64,000 nt of DNA from DASSNU01 sp035701265 (GCA_035701265.1 DASSNU010000001.1:115751-179750), one strand, 5' to 3'; counted from the stretch's first letter, positions 33,107 to 42,228 are shown. Notes: generated by a model from the letters alone, not told the origin. Numbers and translations are program-made.

Positions 33107-34138
33107 CTATCCGGCGCGCGCGGGCACTCCTCCGGCCTGCACGTGCTCCAGCATCTCGGCGCAGCGCTTCCCCCATGGACTGAACTTGTTCGCCGCGTGT
33201 CCGGTGCGCCACGCCTCCAACGCCTCCTCGCGCTTCCCCTCGAACCAGAGCGCGCGTCCCAGCTCGTAGTGCGCCTCGATGAGGTTCGGTCCCAACTCGA
33301 GCGTCTTCCGGAAGAAGGTCTGCGCGTCCTCGTACATCTCCCGTTCCAGATACACCAGGCCGAGATAGAAGTGCGCGTAGATCGCCGCCTTGCGATCGTT
33401 GTTGAGCCGGATGGCCTTGGACAGATGCTCGATCGCCTCGCCGAAGATCCCCTTCTTGAGGCAGATGTAGCCGAGGTTGATGCGCGCGAGCGAATTCGCC
33501 GGCTCGCGCATGAGCACCTTCTGGAAGTTCAGCAGGGCATCGTCGTGCTTCTCCTGCAGCATCTGCGCCCAGCCGAGCAGCGACTCGCCTTGCGGATCGT
33601 CGGGCGCGAGCTCCAGCGCGCGCTGCAGCGCCGCTTCGGCCTTGGCGTACTCGCCCAACGAGATGAGCGTCCACCCCTTCTCGAGGTACGTGGAGGCGCC
33701 AAGATGATCCGCGCGGAAGGCGGGGCGCTCCTCGCCGGCCAGGTGCGGTGCTGCCGCCACGGGGCGCGCTGACACATCCACCGGCATGGCTGCCGGTGAC
33801 GACGGCGAAGCGTCAGCGGGCGCGCTCGCGCCGTTGGTGCGCGGTGTGGGCGATGTGGACTGATCGGCATCGCCCGCGCCTGCATCGCTGGACTCCGCCG
33901 CGAGCGCGGGGGGAGCCATGGACGGAGCATCGGTGGGCGCGATCCGCTTCCACTTGTTCGCCAGCTCCTTCACGCGCTCCTTGAGCGCCGCCAGCTCGGC
34001 GAGCTCCTGCTCCACCGCCTTGTACAGCGCGACGATGTCGGCGCGCAGTGCCGCGCGCTGTTCCGCCGCGTCGGGAGCATCCAGGCGGCCGTCCAGCGCC
34101 GCGAAGCGCTCACGCAGCGACGGCAACGCCTCAGGCAT
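33107..34138 (-). CDS. Cytoplasmic coiled-coil and TPR protein next to cheW
   Basis: 343 residues without signal peptide or TM segment. Residues about 20-70 form a charged coiled coil (AVEQELAELAALKERVKELAN). A Pro/Ala/Ser-rich linker follows (about 72-135), and then about five TPR units (about 145-325) with the WxxLG-type and canonical AxxxLG spacing. It overlaps cheW by eight bases, so it is probably expressed with the chemosensory genes and may be a scaffold for them. No specific function can be assigned. Confidence 0.75.
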   Translation of the reverse strand: MPEALPSLRERFAALDGRLDAPDAAEQRAALRADIVALYKAVEQELAELAALKERVKELANKWKRIAPTDAPSMAPPALAAESSDAGAGDADQSTSPTPRTNGASAPADASPSSPAAMPVDVSARPVAAAPHLAGEERPAFRADHLGASTYLEKGWTLISLGEYAKAEAALQRALELAPDDPQGESLLGWAQMLQEKHDDALLNFQKVLMREPANSLARINLGYICLKKGIFGEAIEHLSKAIRLNNDRKAAIYAHFYLGLVYLEREMYEDAQTFFRKTLELGPNLIEAHYELGRALWFEGKREEALEAWRTGHAANKFSPWGKRCAEMLEHVQAGGVPARAG

Positions 34139-34613
34139 CCGCCAGCGCTTCCTCCGTGGCTTGCAGCAGCGTCATCCGCTCGGCGGCGGTGAGGAGCCGC
34201 GGCATGTCCAGGAGGATGACGAGACGCCCTTCCGTGCGCACAATCCCTTGCAGGTAGTCGCCGGCCAGCCCGCGGAAGAACGCGGGCGGGGGCGAGAGCC
34301 GGTCGGCGGGGAGCGTGGCCACTTCAAGCACCGCGTCGACGCGGATGCCGATCAACTGCTCGCCGACGACGAAGACGAGGATGCGCGTCTCCGGACGCGG
34401 CGGCGTCCGCTCGAGACTGAAGCGCGCGCGGAGGTCCACCACCGGCACCACGTGCTGCTGATACTCGATCAACCCGTCCACCCAGTCCGGCACGTTGGGC
34501 ACGGGCATCGGCTTCTCGTACCGCAGCACGCGCTCCACGGCGTAGATGTCCGCGGCGAAGAGATCCTCGCCCAACCGGAAGGTGACGACCTGTTGCGTAG
34601 CGGCCGTGGTCAT
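34131..34613 (-). CDS. cheW: CheW-like coupling protein (first of three)
   Basis: 160 residues with one CheW domain: the QVVTFRLGEDLFAADIYAVERVL opening strands, the VPDWVDGLIEYQQHVVPVVDLR middle, and the GDYLQGIVRTEGRLVILLDM end. CheW proteins couple chemoreceptors to CheA in cytoplasmic arrays. I use the ATG at 34613, which overlaps the preceding cheW gene by four bases (ATGA). The distinct sequence of the three CheW paralogues suggests specialised docking rather than redundancy. Confidence 0.88.
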   Translation of the reverse strand: MTTAATQQVVTFRLGEDLFAADIYAVERVLRYEKPMPVPNVPDWVDGLIEYQQHVVPVVDLRARFSLERTPPRPETRILVFVVGEQLIGIRVDAVLEVATLPADRLSPPPAFFRGLAGDYLQGIVRTEGRLVILLDMPRLLTAAERMTLLQATEEALADA

Positions 34614-35122
34614 GCAATCTCCCGCGCCGACTCGCCGGCGCATGCGTGAACGAACAGCTCCGCGTCGAGGAGCGACACGAGCCGATCGCGATAGACGGTG
34701 ACACCGACGAGCATCGAGTCCACACCCTCCGCCGTGGGCGGGCGGCGCACGTCGTGCGCGTTCACCACGAGCACATCGTCCACGTCGTCGATGGCCACCG
34801 CGACGCGACGCTCCTCGTGGCGCAACACGAGCACCGCGCGCGGGCGCGAGTTCGTCACCCCCAGGAGGGATGCGGGCGTGTACGCGGGAATGAGCCGCCG
34901 ACGCAGACGCAGCGCGCCGAGCATGGCATCCGGCGCGTGCGGGAGCGGGTGGATCTCGGGCAACTCCACGACCTCCTCCACCGACGCGAGGTCCAGCGCG
35001 AACAGCTCCCCTCCCACGTGGAAGGAGAGCACCTCGCTCCGCCCGCTGCCGGCGGTGAGGGCAGCGCGCAGCGACTGCGCCCGGACGGCGTCCGGATCGT
35101 CGATCGGGAGGATGGATGTCAT
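34610..35122 (-). CDS. cheW: CheW-like protein (second of three)
   Basis: 170 residues containing a single CheW domain after a 28-residue lead. The EVLSFHVGGELFALDLASVEEVV strands, the AMLGALRLRRRLIPAYTP middle and the VTVYRDRLVSLLDAE end are recognisable, but it diverges from the classic GxxxxRG core: the central segment is GALRLRRR. It may act as an alternative or regulatory coupling protein. The ATG has only a weak ribosome site, and a 6-1-6 inverted repeat lies just upstream. The frame open further left is cheB read out of phase. Confidence 0.8.
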   Translation of the reverse strand: MTSILPIDDPDAVRAQSLRAALTAGSGRSEVLSFHVGGELFALDLASVEEVVELPEIHPLPHAPDAMLGALRLRRRLIPAYTPASLLGVTNSRPRAVLVLRHEERRVAVAIDDVDDVLVVNAHDVRRPPTAEGVDSMLVGVTVYRDRLVSLLDAELFVHACAGESAREIA

Positions 35123-35138
35123 CTCTCTATGGACACCC

Positions 35139-35151
35139 TGGGAGGCTCCCA
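35139..35151. repeat. 6-1-6 inverted repeat between cheB and the second cheW
   Basis: TGGGAG and CTCCCA flank a single G, 17 bases before the cheW ATG in the 55-base cheB-cheW gap, the longest spacer inside the chemosensory locus. It could be a protein-binding site. Its GC content means chance is also possible. Confidence 0.2.
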
Positions 35152-35177
35152 CGTCACACCCGCGGTGGCGCTCACCG

Positions 35178-36251
35178 TCACGTGGACAGGGGCGCGACAC
35201 CCGAGCGCAGGAACTCGGTGACGAGGGGGGCGATGCGGCGGAGCGGCGCCTCGACGTCGGCCCCACCCCCCTGCAGCGCGGCCTGGGGCATGCCATAGAT
35301 GATCGAGGTCTCGCGGTCCTGCACGATTCCCCGCCCCCCGGCGTCGTGAATGGCCCGAAGACCGGCCGCCCCATCCCGCCCCATCCCGGTGAGCACGACC
35401 CCCAGCGCCGCAGGGCCGAACAGCTCCGCCACCGACCGGAAGGTCGGGTCGGCGGAGGGGCGCACGCCCCAGATGGGAGGGGAGTCGTCCAGCGTGAGCG
35501 CGATGCCGTACTCGCCCGGGCGGAGGCGAAGGTGGTAGCCGCCGGGCGCCACGTACACGCGATCCTGGCGCAGCACATCTCCCTCGCGGGCCTCGGTGAC
35601 GACGAGCCGGCTGAGCACGTCGAGCCGCTCGGCAAAGCTGCGCGTGAATCCGGCCGGCATGTGCTGGACGACGATGACCGCCGCGCCCAGCGGATTCGGC
35701 AGCGCGGGGATGACCTCGGCCAGCGCGCGTGGGCCTCCGGTGGACGCGGCGATGGCCACCAGCCGGTTGGCCGTGGACGCGCCATTCCCCGGAGCGGGAG
35801 TGGGTGCCGCGCCGTCGGTGCGCGGGCGTGCGAGCACCGGCACGCCGCGCAGATTCACCTGCGTGGAGGCGCGCAGCGCTTCCATGAGCCGGTCGCGCAC
35901 CGAGATGAGATCGAGACTGATCGGCCCGGACGGTTTGTGCACGAAGTCCACCGCGCCGAGCTCCAGCGCGCGGAGCGTGAGCTGATCCGCCTCGCTCGAC
36001 GCTGCCGCGCTCAGGATCACCACCGGGCGCGGCGTCTCGCTCATGATGTAGCCGAGCGTTTGCAGCCCGTCGAGCTGCGGCATCTGGATGTCGAGCGTGA
36101 CGACGTCGGGATCGAGCGCGTGGATCTTGCGCAGCGCGTCCACGCCGTCGCGCGCCGTCCCGACGACGCGGAATTCGCCCGAGGCGTCCACGATCTCGGA
36201 GACGAGCTTGCGCATGAAGGCGCTGTCGTCCACCACCAGCACGGTGCGCAT
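35178..36251 (-). CDS. cheB: Chemotaxis response regulator protein-glutamate methylesterase CheB
   Basis: 357 residues. The receiver domain (1-122) has the acidic pair Asp8-Asp9, phospho-acceptor Asp54 and the KP lysine. The C-terminal methylesterase/deamidase domain (about 162-350) carries the catalytic serine in AASTGG, the histidine in VVQHMPAGF and the aspartate in TGMGRDG. It removes receptor methyl groups and so implies methyl-accepting receptors elsewhere in the genome. It begins one base after the cheD stop. Confidence 0.96.
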   Translation of the reverse strand: MRTVLVVDDSAFMRKLVSEIVDASGEFRVVGTARDGVDALRKIHALDPDVVTLDIQMPQLDGLQTLGYIMSETPRPVVILSAAASSEADQLTLRALELGAVDFVHKPSGPISLDLISVRDRLMEALRASTQVNLRGVPVLARPRTDGAAPTPAPGNGASTANRLVAIAASTGGPRALAEVIPALPNPLGAAVIVVQHMPAGFTRSFAERLDVLSRLVVTEAREGDVLRQDRVYVAPGGYHLRLRPGEYGIALTLDDSPPIWGVRPSADPTFRSVAELFGPAALGVVLTGMGRDGAAGLRAIHDAGGRGIVQDRETSIIYGMPQAALQGGGADVEAPLRRIAPLVTEFLRSGVAPLST

Positions 36252-36252
36252 G

Positions 36253-36735
36253 TCAGAGCTTCATGTTGCCGTGGACGATGGAGCGCACCTCGAGCGTGCC
36301 ATCGGCCACGTGGAAGAGGATGCTGCGCCCGTGTCCGCCGCCCACATCCTGCGCGATGAGCGGGATTCCCGCGCGCGAGAGCGCCTCGCGGGTGGCGAGG
36401 ATGTTCCGCTCGCCCATCTGCAAGCCGCCGTTGCTCAGGAGGTTGGTGAACATGCTGGCGCCGCCGGCGATCTTGGCGGTGACGCGCGATTCGCGCGCGC
36501 CCAGGGCGCGCATGGCCTTCAGCATGTGGGGGACGGCCGTGCTGGGGAACTTGGCGGGATTGCTCTGATCGCGAGCCATCGTCGCGCTCGGGAGCAGCAC
36601 GTGCGCGAGCGCGCCCACGCCGGCCTGCGCATCGAGCAGCGCGATCGCCACGCACGACCCCAGCCCCACGGTGCTGAGGATCGCGTCTCCCTGCCCCACC
36701 GCCGCATCGGCGACCTTCACGCGGATCTCGTTCAT
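36253..36735 (-). CDS. cheD: Chemoreceptor glutamine deamidase CheD
   Basis: 160 residues. The catalytic trio of the family is visible: Thr22, Cys28 in GLGSCVAIALLD and His45 in GALAHVLLP. The later GGASMF and LGAREENILxTREAL-like regions are also typical. CheD deamidates receptor glutamines and, in Bacillus and Thermotoga, binds CheC. Both cheD and cheC are present here, so a CheC-CheD feedback loop is plausible. The ATG overlaps the cheR stop (ATGA). Confidence 0.94.
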   Translation of the reverse strand: MNEIRVKVADAAVGQGDAILSTVGLGSCVAIALLDAQAGVGALAHVLLPSATMARDQSNPAKFPSTAVPHMLKAMRALGARESRVTAKIAGGASMFTNLLSNGGLQMGERNILATREALSRAGIPLIAQDVGGGHGRSILFHVADGTLEVRSIVHGNMKL

Positions 36736-37547
36736 AGGCGCCGGAAGATCCGTTCGCGAGAGTCCACCGGCGCGAACCGGCTCCGCGCGCGCCCGAGCAG
36801 CGTCTCCACCTTGCCGAGCACCAGGAATCCACCGGGTGACAGCGTGTCGGCAAAGCGCTCGAACAGCGCCTCCTGTGATGCCCGATCGAAGTAGATGATC
36901 ACGTTGCGGCACGTGATGAGGTGAGCGTTGGCCACTGGCGGCGCGTCGCGGAGCAGGTCGTTCCGGACGAACCGCGCGAGGGCGCGTACGTGCGGGGGGA
37001 CCGTGAACGGCGCGGCCGGGAAGTACGCGTCGCGCAGCGCCGGCGGCGTGTCCGCGAACGCGGCGTCCGCATAGGTCGCCTCCTCCGCGGCGGCCAGGCT
37101 GGCGCGATCGATGTCGCTGCCAGTGATGCGCACGCGCCCCAGGCGCGAGAGCTCCTTGCGCTGCGTGGCGTAGCGGTGAAAGAGGATCGCTAGCGAATAC
37201 GGCTCCTCGCCCGACGCGCAGCCGGCGCTCCAGATGCGGATCGTCTCGTCCGGGAGCGCCCACAGCGACGGCACCACGTGCTCGGCGATGGCGGTAAACG
37301 TCTCCCAGTTCCGGAAGAGCTTGGTGACGTTGATCGTGAGCGCATCGAGCAACCGCTCCCACTCGCCGGGATCCTGGTCCAGCACGCGCCCGTATTCGTC
37401 GTACGTGTGCACGGAGCGCGCGCGCATGCGCACGGCAATGCGGCGGCGGAGACACTTCTCCTTGTAACTCCCGCAGAGGAAGCCGCGCTCGCGCGCGATC
37501 TTGTCGATGAGCGCCACGAAGGGCGCATCGCTGGAGGCGTGCGTCAT
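36732..37547 (-). CDS. cheR: Chemoreceptor methyltransferase CheR
   Basis: SAM-dependent glutamate methyltransferase of 271 residues. The N-terminal helical domain (about 8-75) contains the basic receptor-binding face (YKEKCLRRRIAVRMRARS). The SAM site follows as IWSAGCASGEEPYSLAI, with CRNVIIYFD near residue 200. I start at the ATG at 37547, which overlaps the upstream DUF4388-TPR stop (ATGA). The longer frame is that neighbour read out of phase. Its presence predicts methyl-accepting receptors outside the window. Confidence 0.95.
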   Translation of the reverse strand: MTHASSDAPFVALIDKIARERGFLCGSYKEKCLRRRIAVRMRARSVHTYDEYGRVLDQDPGEWERLLDALTINVTKLFRNWETFTAIAEHVVPSLWALPDETIRIWSAGCASGEEPYSLAILFHRYATQRKELSRLGRVRITGSDIDRASLAAAEEATYADAAFADTPPALRDAYFPAAPFTVPPHVRALARFVRNDLLRDAPPVANAHLITCRNVIIYFDRASQEALFERFADTLSPGGFLVLGKVETLLGRARSRFAPVDSRERIFRRL

Positions 37548-39166
37548 GCTTGCAGCGACCGGACGAGTTCGAGGTTGGTGCGGATGCGGTCGTTGTCCGG
37601 ATTGAGCTCGAGCGCCCGCTGCCAGTACGCCACCGCCTGCGTGCGCTCCTGCCACCGGTATCGGATGTTACCGAGCTTGAAGTACATGTCGTGTCCCAGC
37701 GTGGGGCTCAGCTTCACCGCGCGCTGGTAGCCGTCGAGGGCCTCCTCGTAGCGCCCTTCGCGATAGTGCGCGTCGGCCAGGTTCTTGTGCAGTTGCGCGA
37801 GCGCGGCATCCTCGTGCAGGCCGGCCTCGGCGGCGCGCTGCGCGCCGGCGTAGTCGCCGCTCCGCTCGAGGATCACGGCGCGCGTGTTGTGGAGCACGGC
37901 GGCGTGCGGATGCAGCTCGCACCCTTCGGTGGCGAGCGCGAGGGCGCGCTCCAGATCGCCAGCAAGCGCGGCGGAGAGCGCCGCGTAGTGGAACCACGCG
38001 GCCGATGGCGGCTGGCGCCCCCACAGCGCGCGCGCGGAGGCGATCACGGTGTCCGCCGTCTCGATGTCGCCGCGCTTCAGGGCGAGCACGCCGAGCGAGG
38101 TGCGGATGCGCGCGTCATCGCCGCCGCCGCGCTGCAGCGCCTCCTCCAGCGCCTGCTGCGCGTCGTCGTAGCGGCCGAGCTGCTCGAGCGCATACCCCAG
38201 GTCGTGGAAGACGGCCGGGCGCGCGCCCGGCTGCGCTGCCGCCTGCCGGAGCAGCTCCACCGCTTCCTCCCACTGGTGGCGCCGCATCGCGACGAGCGCG
38301 AGATAGAAGCGCGCCTGCACATCGCCATCGCGCAGCTCGATGACGCGCCGGAATTCCCGCGTCGCCTCGTCCAGCATTCCCGTCTTGTAGAACGCGACCC
38401 CCAGGTTCCGATGCTCCTCCACCCGCGCTTCCTTCACCGTGGCGTCCGCGGGCTTGGACTTCCCCACCCGTTGCACGAACCCGGCCGTCACCAGCCCGTA
38501 GAGTGCCTTGGCCACGGCGAACTCGCCCAGCCCCGACGCATCGACGAGCGCGGCCACGTCGCGGTCGCCGTCCACGAGTGGCAGTACCTGGTCCTGCTCC
38601 GGGGTGAGCGGCGCATCGCTCTGCGACACGCGCTCGTGATCGACCGCGAAGATGAGATCGAAGCTCGGGATCTTCTTCTCGATCAACCCCCACTCGTCCA
38701 CCCGGCGCGCGCCCTCGAGCAGGAGCGCGTCCGGGCTGATGGACACCAGGAAGTCGCGTTCGTCGGGGCGCACCTCCGCCTCGAAGCTGAACGTGCCCTG
38801 CGTCCACGTGAACAGGTAGTAGACCGCCTCCTCGATCTGCACGCGGATGTACTGATGCAACTCCTCGCGCGAGAGGATCTTCTGATCGATCAGGATCTCG
38901 CCGATGCGCTTTTCGCGATGGGTGTTCTGGATGGCGACGGCGGCGTCCAGCTCCTGCTGCGTGATGACGCCGTTCTTCACCAGCACGTCGCCCAGCCGGT
39001 CGCGCCGGTTCACGATGGATGCGTACGAGATCCGGCCGCGGTCGAAGTAGACGTAGCCGAAGCTGCCGCGGTCGGTCACGCTCAAGCATCCCGTCTTCTG
39101 CCCCATCGCCAGCAACTGGAGCACGTCGGGGAGACTGGCCTCGCGAAGGCTGCCCTTGATGGCCAT
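37544..39166 (-). CDS. DUF4388 (PATAN-like) and TPR protein
   Basis: 540 residues. The N-terminal DUF4388 domain (about 1-160) opens with AIKGSLREASLPDVLQLLAM and the GYVYFDRGRISYA strand, then a helical part with TWTQGTFSFEAE. A winged-helix-like segment (about 185-235) leads to about eight TPR units (about 248-530). DUF4388, the PatA N-terminal or PATAN domain, occurs in regulators that contact type IV pilus motors in cyanobacteria. That link is from family knowledge, not from this sequence. A paralogue lies at 43671-44816. It shares one base with the tandem-DnaA gene and overlaps cheR. Confidence 0.85.
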   Translation of the reverse strand: MAIKGSLREASLPDVLQLLAMGQKTGCLSVTDRGSFGYVYFDRGRISYASIVNRRDRLGDVLVKNGVITQQELDAAVAIQNTHREKRIGEILIDQKILSREELHQYIRVQIEEAVYYLFTWTQGTFSFEAEVRPDERDFLVSISPDALLLEGARRVDEWGLIEKKIPSFDLIFAVDHERVSQSDAPLTPEQDQVLPLVDGDRDVAALVDASGLGEFAVAKALYGLVTAGFVQRVGKSKPADATVKEARVEEHRNLGVAFYKTGMLDEATREFRRVIELRDGDVQARFYLALVAMRRHQWEEAVELLRQAAAQPGARPAVFHDLGYALEQLGRYDDAQQALEEALQRGGGDDARIRTSLGVLALKRGDIETADTVIASARALWGRQPPSAAWFHYAALSAALAGDLERALALATEGCELHPHAAVLHNTRAVILERSGDYAGAQRAAEAGLHEDAALAQLHKNLADAHYREGRYEEALDGYQRAVKLSPTLGHDMYFKLGNIRYRWQERTQAVAYWQRALELNPDNDRIRTNLELVRSLQA

Positions 39167-41097
39167 CAGCGCAGCTCCTCACTCGCCAGGCCGCTCAGAT
39201 CGGGCCACTCCCACACGACCTTCTCGCGATCGAGAAAGAAGGCGTCGATGCCCACCGCACCGCGGGCGAGCGTGGGCGCGGCGGCGAGCGTGGTGCCCTC
39301 CAGCTCGGCGCGCGCGAAGGCCGGCGTGATGGCGGCATCGGAGATCGTGGCCGCCTGGCGCAGTCGCGACACGGTGGCGAGCAACTCGGTCACGCTGGTG
39401 GCGGGACGCGCGGCGAGATACTCCACCAGCTCCGGGTCCGCCGCCGCGTCGCCGTCGGCGAGCGCCCGTGCGAAGAGGCGCGCGCGCAGCTCGCGATCGG
39501 GAGGACGGATCTCGACCACCAGCCCCCCGCCAAAGCGCGAGCGCAGCCGCTCGTCGATGCCATCCAGCGCGCGAGGCGGGCGATCGCCGGCGACGACGAT
39601 CTGTTTCCCGTCGGCGTAGAGATTGTTGAACAGGTGGAACAGCTCCTCCTGCGCGCGCTCCGTGCCGGCGCACTGCTGCACGTCGTCCAGGAGCAGCGCA
39701 TCCACGTCGCGATAGCGCGCGCGCCACCGCTCGATGGCGCCCTCCTGCAGCGCCGCGATGAGCTCGTCCACGAACTGGTGCGCACCCAGACACGCGACGC
39801 GCATGGCGCCGCCGCTGGCGTTCACCAGCTCGCCGCCAATGGCGTGCAGCAGGTGCGTCTTGCCCACTCCGGCGGGCCCGTGCACGTAGAGCGGGTTGTA
39901 CTTGCGCCCCGGCTCTTCCACCACTTCGCCCGAGGCGTGGACGGCAAGCTGGTTCGACGGACCGGCCTCGAAGGCGGCGTGCGAGAGCTCCGGCCGCGGC
40001 GCAGGGAGCGGCCCCGCGCCCGTGACGACACGCGCGACCAGCGCCTCCGCCTCATCCACGCGATCGGGATCGCGCAGCAGATCGCCATCCACTACCGCGC
40101 CATCCAGCGACGCGGCTTCCGCCGAGAGGCGGCGCAGCCGGTCCACGTCGCGCTCGAACGCGGCCAGGAGCTCGGCCACCCCCGGATCGTCGGTGTGCTC
40201 GAGCGCGCGCTCCAGCCGGTCCACGCGATAGCCGAGCTGCTGCCATTCGGTGATCGCCTCGCCCAATCGCGCGCGCCACGGGGCGATGGTGTCGCCCACC
40301 GCATCGGCCAGCTCGTGCAGGAAGCTCGAGAACTCGTCCCCCACCGCGCCGCTCACCGCGGGGGTGAGCGTCTTGCTCGCATCGAGCCGCTCTCCCAACA
40401 GCGCGCGCACGTTCCCGCGCGTCACCCGCTGCTGGCCGAGCGTGGCGCACGCCACCAACCGGTTGAGCGCGCCCTGCAGCTCGCGCACGTTGCTGAAGCC
40501 GAGCCGCGCCACTTCCTCCACCACGCCCTGCTCGAACTCCGCGCCACGCTCCTCGCACTTGCGCCGCAGGATGGCGACGCGCGTCTCGTAATCCGGCGGC
40601 CCGATGTCCACGATGAGCCCGCCGGAGAAGCGCGTGATCAACCGCTCATCCAGGTCCGAGATCTCCGCCGGTGCGCGGTCGCTCGTGAGCACGATCTGCC
40701 GCCCGGTGCGCTGCAGCGCGTTGAACAGCCGGAGCATCTCGCTCTGCGTCTCGCGGTGTCCGGCCAGGAACTGCACGTCGTCGAGCAGGAGCATGTCGAT
40801 CGTGTCGAAGTGCTGCCGGAAGGCATCGCTGCGTCCGGCGGCGATCGCGCCGTGCAACTGCTCCACGAACTCGTCCAGCGTGGCGTAGTAGATCGTCAGC
40901 TCGGGCATTACTTGGTGCGCGAGCTGACCGGTGGCAATGAGCAGGTGCGTCTTGCCCAGCCCCGAGCCGCTGTAGATGAACAGCGGGTTGTACGCCGCCC
41001 CCGGCGCGTGCGCGACGGCGTTCGCCGCCGCCACCGCCAGCTTGTTGGCGGCGCCGACGACGAAGTTCTCGAAGCGGTAGCGCTCGTCCAGACTCAC
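39166..41097 (-). CDS. Tandem DnaA-type AAA+ ATPase lacking a DNA-binding domain
   Basis: 643 residues built from two DnaA domain-III modules. Module 1 (about 1-235) begins RYRFENFVVGAANKLA, has P-loop SGSGLGKT (43-50), Walker B LLLDDVQF with Asp106-Asp107, and sensor 2 NVRELQGALNR (203-213). Module 2 (about 374-600) has GPAGVGKT (407-414), LLLDDVQQ, and a decayed sensor-2 region. A helical spacer (about 255-330) joins them. DnaA domains I and IV are absent, so this is not a replication initiator. It starts as GTG overlapping mglA (GTGA) and sits inside the chemosensory module. The function is unknown; I infer a nucleotide-dependent scaffold or switch. Confidence 0.88.
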   Translation of the reverse strand: MSLDERYRFENFVVGAANKLAVAAANAVAHAPGAAYNPLFIYSGSGLGKTHLLIATGQLAHQVMPELTIYYATLDEFVEQLHGAIAAGRSDAFRQHFDTIDMLLLDDVQFLAGHRETQSEMLRLFNALQRTGRQIVLTSDRAPAEISDLDERLITRFSGGLIVDIGPPDYETRVAILRRKCEERGAEFEQGVVEEVARLGFSNVRELQGALNRLVACATLGQQRVTRGNVRALLGERLDASKTLTPAVSGAVGDEFSSFLHELADAVGDTIAPWRARLGEAITEWQQLGYRVDRLERALEHTDDPGVAELLAAFERDVDRLRRLSAEAASLDGAVVDGDLLRDPDRVDEAEALVARVVTGAGPLPAPRPELSHAAFEAGPSNQLAVHASGEVVEEPGRKYNPLYVHGPAGVGKTHLLHAIGGELVNASGGAMRVACLGAHQFVDELIAALQEGAIERWRARYRDVDALLLDDVQQCAGTERAQEELFHLFNNLYADGKQIVVAGDRPPRALDGIDERLRSRFGGGLVVEIRPPDRELRARLFARALADGDAAADPELVEYLAARPATSVTELLATVSRLRQAATISDAAITPAFARAELEGTTLAAAPTLARGAVGIDAFFLDREKVVWEWPDLSGLASEELR

Positions 41098-41711
41098 CGC
41101 GCTGCGACCTCCGTGGCGGGCGCGTTGGCGCTCAACCGCTTCAGCACGAACTCGGAGATGCCGCGCAACGTCTCGAACACCCCGGTGCCGTGCAGCGCGT
41201 CGGCGGCGAACGACGGCACCTCGCGGAAGTTGAGCGCGTCGTCCAGCTCCGCCACGTCGAGAATGAGATCCGAGGGGAGATCGCGCTTGTTGTACTGGAT
41301 CACCAGCGGAATGCCGCGCACGTCCACTCCCTGCTCCGCCAGATTCGCGTGCAGGTCCTGCATGCTCTCGATGTTCTCCTCCAACTGGCGCGCCTGGCTG
41401 TCGGCCACGAACACCACGCCATCCGCGCCCTGCAAGACGAGCTTGCGCGTGGTGTGATAGTAGACCTGCCCCGGCACCGTGTAGAGCTGCAGCCGCGTCG
41501 TGAAGCCGGAGATGCTGCCGAGGTCGAGCGGCAGGAAATCGAAGAAGAGCGTCCGGTCCGTCTGCGTGGCGAGCGACACCATGTTCCCGCGCCGGGCGTC
41601 GGGCACGCGCTGATAGATGTAGTGCAGGTTCGTCGTCTTCCCCGACCGTCCGGGGCCGTAGTAGACGATCTTGCACGTGATCTCGCGGGTGGCGTAGTTG
41701 ACGAGCGACAC
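41094..41711 (-). CDS. mglA: MglA-like small Ras-family GTPase
   Basis: 205 residues. P-loop GPGRSGKTT (19-27), the switch region TQTDRTLFFDFLPLDLG, the MglA-type TVPGQ in place of DxxG, and NKRDLP (G4) are all present. MglA proteins set leading-pole polarity in Myxococcus and Thermus, and their hydrolysis is stimulated by roadblock-domain MglB. Three roadblock genes lie directly upstream here. The GTG start has no clear ribosome site and lies eight bases after the preceding stop, so translation is probably coupled. The protein is likely cytosolic and polar. Confidence 0.95.
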   Translation of the reverse strand: MSLVNYATREITCKIVYYGPGRSGKTTNLHYIYQRVPDARRGNMVSLATQTDRTLFFDFLPLDLGSISGFTTRLQLYTVPGQVYYHTTRKLVLQGADGVVFVADSQARQLEENIESMQDLHANLAEQGVDVRGIPLVIQYNKRDLPSDLILDVAELDDALNFREVPSFAADALHGTGVFETLRGISEFVLKRLSANAPATEVAAR

Positions 41712-41718
41712 GGCGGGA

Positions 41719-42228
41719 TCAGGTTGAGGGTGACGGAGGACGGCCGCCCACATCCAGCCGCGGTGCGCGGCCGAAGAGCGCGGCCAGACTGCGGTCGAGC
41801 TCGCCCTCGAAGTCGGCGGCCAGCGCCGGGGCCGGGGTGGACGTGACGGGTGCCGCCGCGACGAGCCGCTCGCGGAACTGCCGGAAGTAGAGCTGCACCA
41901 GACCGAGCGAGCTGCCGCGATCGAACACGGCGAGGAGCACGTAGCGGTCGCCGCGCGTGGGGATGTCGGCCATGAAGATCTGTCGGTCGCGTCCGGCATG
42001 GTGCAGCTCGCCGAACGACGCGCCGCCGAGCTCGCGTCCCAGCGCGCCGGCGGACGCGGAGATGCCGGCCGCCAGCGCGCACGCCGCCATCACGTCCACC
42101 GCGCGGGTGAAGCCATGCTGCCCCAACACCTGCCCGCTGGGATGCAAGAGGAGCGCGAACAGGACGTTCGTCTCCTCCACGAAGGGGCGCAGCGGCTCCT
42201 CCACCCAGCCGGCGGCCACCGTGGTCAT
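41719..42228 (-). CDS. Roadblock/LC7-like protein adjacent to mglA
   Basis: 169 residues. An alpha/beta roadblock-type fold is suggested by the pattern from LRPFVEETNVLFALLLHPSGQVLGQ through DVMAACALAAGISASAGALGREL to FMADIPTRGDRYVLLAVFD. Residues after about 125 form a flexible Pro/Ala tail. Such proteins act as GAP or GEF partners of MglA-class GTPases. It overlaps the neighbouring roadblock gene by four bases and ends eight bases before mglA. By sequence it is a roadblock protein but not a clear MglB. Confidence 0.75.
   Translation of the reverse strand: MTTVAAGWVEEPLRPFVEETNVLFALLLHPSGQVLGQHGFTRAVDVMAACALAAGISASAGALGRELGGASFGELHHAGRDRQIFMADIPTRGDRYVLLAVFDRGSSLGLVQLYFRQFRERLVAAAPVTSTPAPALAADFEGELDRSLAALFGRAPRLDVGGRPPSPST

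Noticed and set aside
37550..39619. Plus-strand frame of 689 codons opposite the DUF4388-TPR gene
   Set aside because: Antisense shadow; no recognisable folds and the minus-strand gene is convincing.
39166..41097. Reading the tandem ATPase as a replication initiator DnaA
   Set aside because: There is no domain IV helix-turn-helix or domain I, and no cluster of DnaA boxes or dnaN near it, so it is not an origin locus.
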